Part shown: positions 59,407 to 64,000 of the stretch, one piece after another
Layout of the letters: every line of letters begins with the position of its first letter
Position numbering within the stretch: the stretch's first letter is position 1
Notes under the pieces: generated by a model
What the model saw: only the letters and a program-made list of their open reading frames with translations
Told to the model about the DNA's origin: nothing
Databases searched by the model: none
Translations under genes and position numbers: made by a program
Assembly: GCA_003343885.1 (NCBI GenBank)
Contig: QAKH01000079.1
Location: 62,001 to 126,000, forward strand
Source of the DNA: Clostridiales bacterium
GTDB lineage: Bacteria > Bacillota > Clostridia > Oscillospirales > CAG-382
DNA: 64,000 bases
Direction: 5' to 3'

Positions 59407-61683
59407 ATGAGGTTCCCTCACTATACCCAACTCGATGCAATGGATTGCGGCCCGACGTCGCTGCGGATCGTCGCGCAGTTCTACGGCCGGCATTACTCGC
59501 TGCAAAATCTGCGCGAGCGGTGCCACATCACGCGCGAAGGCGTCTCTCTGCTGGGGATCAGCGATGCTGCGGAGTCGATCGGTTTCCGTACTACGGGCGT
59601 CAAGATCACGTGGCATCAACTGCGCGACGAAGCCAACCTGCCGTGCATCGTCCACTGGAACCAGCAGCATTTCGTGGTGGTCTACAGAATCGCCCGCAAA
59701 CGCGGTAAATGGTGGGTATATGTCTCCGATCCGGCATCGGGACTGCTCAAATACACCGAGGAGCAGTTTCTGAAGGCATGGATACAAAGTCGGGAACTGC
59801 CGAACCGCACGGAATCGGCCGCTCGCCCGCAGCAGGAAGTCCCTTCGCTCGCTTCCGCCGATTTCCTTGCCGGCCCGGCCAACGGCAAAGGCATCGCCCT
59901 GTTGCTGGAGCCTACGCCCCAATTCTACAAGGAAAAGGGCGACGAGGACAAGCGGCTGAAACTGGGTTATCTGCTGCAATATCTGCGGCCCTATAAAAAC
60001 TACCTTGCACAGCTCGCGCTGGCGATGCTCACAGCCAGCATACTGAGCCTTATCCTGCCGTTCCTCACACAGTCGGTCGTCGACAAGGGCATCGGTACGG
60101 GCAATCTCTCGTTCGTGGTGATGATGCTCATCGCCCAAGTGGTGCTGGTGTTGGGCCAGTTGGCCAATAACCTCATCCGCTCGTGGCTGATGCTACACAT
60201 GACCACCCGGATCAGCATTTCGCTCATCTCGGACTTTTTGGCCAAGCTCATGCGTCTTCCGATCGCCTTCTTCGATTCGAAGATGGTGGGCGACATCATG
60301 CAGCGCATCGGCGACTACGACCGCATTCAGTCGTTCCTCACGGGCTCGTTGCTGAGCATGGCGATGGCCGTCGTGTCGTTCGTCATCTACGGAGCCGTGA
60401 TGGGCGGCTACGACCCGACGATTCTCGGCATCTTCCTGTTGGGCAGTGCACTCTACATCGGCTGGATCCTGCTCTTCATGAAGCGTCGCCGCAAGCTCGA
60501 CTACATGCGCTTCCAAGAGGCGGCAGCCAACCAGAGCAACATCGTGCAGCTCATCAATGGTATGCAGGACATCAAACTCAACGACTGCGAAAAACAGAAA
60601 CGCTGGGAATGGGAGCGCATTCAGGCGCGGCTGTTCCAAGTCTCCATCAAAGGGCTCGTTCTGGGGCAGACGCAGGAGGTGGGCGGCACGTTCATCGACC
60701 AGACCAAGAACGTCGTCATCTCGTTCCTCGCAGCCTCGGCCGTCATCGAGGGCGATATGACCCTCGGCATGATGGTCGCCCTGCAATACATCATCGGTCA
60801 GCTCAACGCACCGCTGTCGCAGTTCATCCAATTCGTGCAGGCGACGCAGGATGCGAAGATCTCGCTCGAACGCCTTTCGGAAATTCAGGAGAAAGACGAC
60901 GAGGAGCCGGCCGACGAAGAACGCATCCGCATGATTCCCGACAATGCCGACATCGAATTCCGGGGCGTAACGTTCCAATACGACGGCCCGCACTCGGCCA
61001 AAGCGCTCGACGACGTGTCGGTAACGATCCCGGCGGACAAGGTTACGGCCATTGTCGGGGCGAGCGGCTCGGGGAAGACCACGATGCTCAAGCTGATGCT
61101 GGGCTTCTACACGCCGACCTCGGGCGAAGTGCTGCTCCATGACCGCCGCATCGCGCAGTACAGCCCGTCGTGCTGGCGCCGGGCATGCGGTACGGTCATG
61201 CAGGAGGGATACATCTTTTCGGATACCATAGCCGGTAATATCGGCGTCTCGGACGAACGGCCCGACATGGAGCGGGTGCGCCGCGCCACGCGCATCGCCA
61301 ACATCGACACCTTCATCGACGAACTGCCCTTGGGCTACAACACGAAGATCGGTGCCGACGGACACGGACTGAGCGTCGGGCAGAAACAGAGGCTTCTGAT
61401 CGCGCGGGCCGCCTACAAGGATGCGAAGTACCTCTTCTTCGACGAGGCGACCAACTCTTTGGACGCGAACAACGAACGCACGATCATGGAGCGCCTCGAC
61501 CGGCTCTTCGAGAACAAGACGGTCGTGGTGGTGGCGCACCGCCTCTCGACGGTCCGCAATGCCGACAAAATCGTCGTATTGGACCACGGACGCATCGTCG
61601 AACAGGGTACGCACGACGAGCTGACGGCCAAACGGGGATATTATTACGAACTGGTGAGAAATCAGTTGGAATTGGGAAATTGA
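59407..61683 (+). CDS. Peptidase-containing ABC exporter (C39 type)
   Basis: 758 residues. Residues 1-140 form a C39 peptidase with catalytic Cys 14 (MDCGPTSLRIV), His in NQQHFVVVY and Asp in VSDPASG. Residues 180-470 are the six-segment membrane domain. The nucleotide-binding domain has Walker A GASGSGKTT near 550, signature LSVGQKQ and Walker B YLFFDEATNSLD, plus the H-loop VVVAHRLS. Such exporters cut leaders behind GG and move the core peptide out, so all six GG precursors are its expected cargo. It works with the HlyD-type adaptor downstream. Confidence 0.92.
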   Translation: MRFPHYTQLDAMDCGPTSLRIVAQFYGRHYSLQNLRERCHITREGVSLLGISDAAESIGFRTTGVKITWHQLRDEANLPCIVHWNQQHFVVVYRIARKRGKWWVYVSDPASGLLKYTEEQFLKAWIQSRELPNRTESAARPQQEVPSLASADFLAGPANGKGIALLLEPTPQFYKEKGDEDKRLKLGYLLQYLRPYKNYLAQLALAMLTASILSLILPFLTQSVVDKGIGTGNLSFVVMMLIAQVVLVLGQLANNLIRSWLMLHMTTRISISLISDFLAKLMRLPIAFFDSKMVGDIMQRIGDYDRIQSFLTGSLLSMAMAVVSFVIYGAVMGGYDPTILGIFLLGSALYIGWILLFMKRRRKLDYMRFQEAAANQSNIVQLINGMQDIKLNDCEKQKRWEWERIQARLFQVSIKGLVLGQTQEVGGTFIDQTKNVVISFLAASAVIEGDMTLGMMVALQYIIGQLNAPLSQFIQFVQATQDAKISLERLSEIQEKDDEEPADEERIRMIPDNADIEFRGVTFQYDGPHSAKALDDVSVTIPADKVTAIVGASGSGKTTMLKLMLGFYTPTSGEVLLHDRRIAQYSPSCWRRACGTVMQEGYIFSDTIAGNIGVSDERPDMERVRRATRIANIDTFIDELPLGYNTKIGADGHGLSVGQKQRLLIARAAYKDAKYLFFDEATNSLDANNERTIMERLDRLFENKTVVVVAHRLSTVRNADKIVVLDHGRIVEQGTHDELTAKRGYYYELVRNQLELGN

Positions 61684-61696
61684 ATTTGATCGGAAA

Positions 61697-62941
61697 ATGT
61701 TTCAGACCATGAGAATCAAAGTATTGTTTATCTTCATTTCCCTGCTTGTTGTTTGCCCGACACATGGACAGGATAGCTATGTCTCGCCCAAAATAGAGGA
61801 GTATATCGATTTTATCGACGACTGCCATACCTCACCCGTAGATTATGTAATGGGGCTGTTCGACAGATACGACGTCGTTATTCTGGGTGAACGGGATCAC
61901 CGGGACACGACGCAATACGACCTGATCGAGCAGATTATGTCCGACCCCCGGTTTATCGATCAGGTCGGGCTTATAATGACAGAGGTCGGGGTTTACAACA
62001 TGGCCGGAACGGTCGATTGCATCGTCAACGCCAGTTATGCGTCGGATCGGGAGTTCGAGACCGCGCTATGGGATGCCTATCAAAATCTGGATTACACGCC
62101 TTTGTGGGAGAATACCAATTTCCATCAGTACCTCTGTTCCGTTTATCGGATCAACAAGCGTCTCCCGACGGAAAAAAAGCTGCATATCTCATGTACCGAC
62201 GTTCCGTTTTCATGGCATCAGACGGAAGGGCTGACGCACGAACAATTTCAGGATTTCCTGCACATATGGGATTACAAAGACATCGTTATGGGCAACAACG
62301 CCTTGACGGAGTTGTATAAATTGTTCGACGGCCCCGATCCACGTAAAAAAGCATTGATCATTTTCAACTCGCCGCACTCCTTTTTAACCGGTCCGAACAG
62401 CCGACCGGCCCCCTACGCCGGGCAGATCATCGCGGAGCGATTTCCGGGCCGGGTCGCCAACGTGGCGATTAACTGGGCAAAAAGGCGGAATGGGTATCGG
62501 GGCCTGACGCAAAACGGGAAATGGGATGCTGCATTTGCTGCGTGCGGAAACAAAAGCATTGGATTCGATCTGGCGGGCACGCCTTTCGGGGAGGATCGGT
62601 TCGACTTACGTCCCGGCTACTTCAAAAAACGACTCGAATACAAAGAGGTTTATACCGGATTTATTTTTTATAAACCGGTCGGAGAATGGGTTTTCGGGAT
62701 TGGGATTCCGAACATGGCCGATGCAGGCTTTGTGGATGAACTGGCCCGCCGCGACAGCGAAATCTGGAGTGGGGAGACGATGAGCAGCCCCGAAGAACGG
62801 GCCGAGATTTATGATTATTACGCCAGAACCCGAAGTTTCCGAATTCCGGATTTGTCGGGGCAAACCTCATTTATAGAAAAAATCGACAGGCAGATCAGCC
62901 GGTACTATAAATCCGGAGTCCGAAAAGGGGAAACAGAGTAG
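61697..62941 (+). CDS. Exported EreA/TIKI-superfamily-like protein
   Basis: 414 residues; signal peptide RIKVLFIFISLLVVCPTHGQ (ATG at 61709 is an alternative start). Early core VVILGERDHRDTTQYDLIEQ resembles the Glu/His motif of erythromycin-esterase and TIKI/ChaN-like proteins (LGExxH). Further conserved-looking pieces: GLIMTEVGVYN, LHISCTDVPFSW and LIIFNSPHSFL. A periplasmic hydrolase or metal-site protein is likely. It sits between exporter and adaptor genes, so a link to peptide maturation, release or immunity is possible. Substrate unknown. Confidence 0.6.
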   Translation: MFQTMRIKVLFIFISLLVVCPTHGQDSYVSPKIEEYIDFIDDCHTSPVDYVMGLFDRYDVVILGERDHRDTTQYDLIEQIMSDPRFIDQVGLIMTEVGVYNMAGTVDCIVNASYASDREFETALWDAYQNLDYTPLWENTNFHQYLCSVYRINKRLPTEKKLHISCTDVPFSWHQTEGLTHEQFQDFLHIWDYKDIVMGNNALTELYKLFDGPDPRKKALIIFNSPHSFLTGPNSRPAPYAGQIIAERFPGRVANVAINWAKRRNGYRGLTQNGKWDAAFAACGNKSIGFDLAGTPFGEDRFDLRPGYFKKRLEYKEVYTGFIFYKPVGEWVFGIGIPNMADAGFVDELARRDSEIWSGETMSSPEERAEIYDYYARTRSFRIPDLSGQTSFIEKIDRQISRYYKSGVRKGETE

Positions 62942-63020
62942 GAAAAACCGCCCCTGCGTGTTTACGAAAAATATATTTGGAATAATATATTTCAATATAC
63001 GATGCCAAAACTCAAATAAT

Positions 63021-64000
63021 ATGCCGCAAAGAACGAATTTGTACAGCGACGAGGCCCAAGCGATTCTGGGTCGGGCACCGTCGTGGGTGGTGCGCTGGGG
63101 AATCACGGTCGTGTTTTTGATTTTTGCAGGAATCGTCATCGGCTGCTATTTTATCAAGTACCCCGATACGATCGAGGCTCCGGCGGTCATCACGACCGTC
63201 AATCCTCCCTCCGATCTGGTGGCGCGTTACGACGGGCTGATCGACACGCTCTGCGTAAAGGACAAAGAGCTCGTCGAACGGGGAGAGCTCATCGCCGTGC
63301 TGCACAATGCCGCGGAGCGACGGGACGTGGAGCGCCTCTCGGAGCATCTTCTCGCCGCCGATACGCTCGCGCCCGCCGCCCTCGCAGCCAGTCCGTGGCT
63401 CGACGGAGAATATGCGCTCGGGGAGCTGCAATCCGCCTTCGCCGAGTTTCAAAGCCGCTGCCGCGACTACCGCCACTACCTTGCGACGGACAATATCGCC
63501 CGCAAAAAAGAGCTTCTGCGCGAACAGATCGCCAAGAACCGTGAGTATTACGCCAAACTCGAACGGCAGCGTTCGCTGCTGCTGCAGGATCTCGATTACG
63601 GCCGCCGCACGCTGGAGCGGGATTCGCTGCTTCTGGCCGAAGCCGTGATCTCCGCCGCCGACTACGAAACCACGGCCCAGAACTACCTCTCGAAGCAGAA
63701 CACGAAGGCGGGGTTCGACGCCACGCTCACCTCGACCGAGCTGCAAATCATCCAGTCGGAGCAACAGCTCGTGGAACTGACGCTCCAACAGGAAAACGAA
63801 ACGGCGGAATACGAGCGGACGCTGGAGCAGAGCCGCCAGCAGCTCGCGGCCCAGATCGCCCAATGGCGGCAGCAGTATGTGCTGGAGGCTCCGGTCGCCG
63901 GACGCGTAACGCTCGTGAACTATTGGAGCGAGAACCAGCATGTCGCCGTCGGCGACAAACTGGCGAGCATCGTTCCGGACGGTGCGACGGAGGTCATCGG
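63021..64000 (+). CDS. HlyD-family secretion adaptor (partial, runs off the window)
   Basis: 326 complete codons are visible from ATG 63021. A short cytoplasmic part is followed by one membrane anchor (WVVRWGITVVFLIFAGIVIG) and the opening of a lipoyl-like domain (VARYDGLIDTLCVKDKELVE). A long helical hairpin occupies about residues 100-280 (KKELLREQIAKNREYYAKLE, QIIQSEQQLVELTLQQENET), and the second lipoyl half returns (LEAPVAGRVTLVNYWSENQH). It bridges the ABC exporter to an outer-membrane channel. Confidence 0.88.
   Translation, partial: MPQRTNLYSDEAQAILGRAPSWVVRWGITVVFLIFAGIVIGCYFIKYPDTIEAPAVITTVNPPSDLVARYDGLIDTLCVKDKELVERGELIAVLHNAAERRDVERLSEHLLAADTLAPAALAASPWLDGEYALGELQSAFAEFQSRCRDYRHYLATDNIARKKELLREQIAKNREYYAKLERQRSLLLQDLDYGRRTLERDSLLLAEAVISAADYETTAQNYLSKQNTKAGFDATLTSTELQIIQSEQQLVELTLQQENETAEYERTLEQSRQQLAAQIAQWRQQYVLEAPVAGRVTLVNYWSENQHVAVGDKLASIVPDGATEVI

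Larger units (their letters stand above)
42050..64000 (+). other. RiPP biosynthesis and export locus (GG-Bacteroidales type)
   Basis: A radical SAM/SPASM maturase and pseudo-radical-SAM protein are followed by six precursor cassettes, oxidoreductases, exported proteases and GLPGLI proteins, then a C39-peptidase ABC exporter and HlyD-type adaptor. All genes share one strand. The maturase, pseudo-maturase and precursor set corresponds to the GG-Bacteroidales natural-product system known from TIGRFAM models (TIGR04148, TIGR04149, TIGR04150). The right boundary is beyond the window. Confidence 0.8.

Noticed and set aside
60193..61614. Minus-strand frame of 473 codons over the ABC exporter
   Set aside because: Antisense shadow; all exporter motifs are on the plus strand.
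1..64000. tRNA, rRNA, CRISPR array, insertion sequence or integrase gene
   Set aside because: No cloverleaf, no rRNA text, no regularly spaced short repeats and no transposase or integrase motifs were found; the six leader copies are too far apart and too long for a CRISPR.

Overview
The window looks like a GC-rich Bacteroidales chromosome, most like Alistipes/Rikenellaceae. The support is: promoters of the Bacteroidota type (TTTG-N19/20-TAnnTTTG), GLPGLI-family proteins, double-glycine natural-product precursors with a radical SAM/SPASM maturase and its pseudo-radical-SAM partner, and a phage of the kind found in Bacteroidales. The genus is inferred. No rRNA, tRNA, CRISPR array or insertion sequence was recognised.

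Region 1 (1 to about 39.4 kb) is the right-hand part of a large prophage of a contractile-tailed phage; the head genes and left end lie outside. From 1 to 19.9 kb is a tail/baseplate operon: tape-measure end, DUF6046-like protein, gpD-like hub, gpV-like spike, giant fibre proteins, wedge-like proteins, a LysM/gpX-like protein, gpJ- and gpI-like proteins and a tail fibre. From 20.1 to 36.3 kb is a T4-flavoured replication module: gp32-like SSB behind a structured leader, gp47/gp46-like nuclease, a frameshifted RuvC-like remnant, a sigma factor, DnaB-like helicase, zinc/Toprim primase, a C-family DNA polymerase split over two ORFs with Hint/intein-like flanks, a guanylate-kinase-like protein and a DnaQ exonuclease. 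From 36.3 to 39.4 kb are a small-terminase-like gene, lysis-type membrane proteins, a 128-nt hairpin and a repressor-like gene. Three AT-richer minus-strand insertions sit in this operon: a DUF1016/YhcG nuclease (2.5-3.5 kb), a 70-aa protein (13.1-13.3 kb) and a coupled two-gene unit whose second gene resembles putative AbiC abortive-infection proteins (27.8-30.0 kb).

Region 2 (39.5-41.8 kb) holds a TetR regulator and an alpha-oxoamine synthase, both on the minus strand, with a strong terminator between them.

Region 3 (42.0-64.0 kb) is a RiPP locus. A good promoter precedes a radical SAM/SPASM enzyme and a pseudo-radical-SAM protein. Six cassettes follow, each built as a conserved leader element, a constant 121-124 nt spacer, a GG-leader precursor gene, a hairpin, and then an exported partner. 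The partners are two double-DTG aspartic proteases, three GLPGLI proteins and one TlpA-type thioredoxin. Cassette 5 also carries an outer-membrane barrel and a VKOR/thioredoxin fusion. Precursors 1-3 share a CxCxC...GGSS core; precursors 4-6 share a different leader, and precursors 4 and 5 have one cysteine at each end of the core. After a rearrangement scar come a C39-peptidase ABC exporter, an exported EreA/TIKI-like protein and an HlyD-type adaptor that runs off the window. A reasonable model is modification in the cytosol, leader removal and export by the C39 transporter, and oxidation or trimming in the periplasm by the partner proteins.
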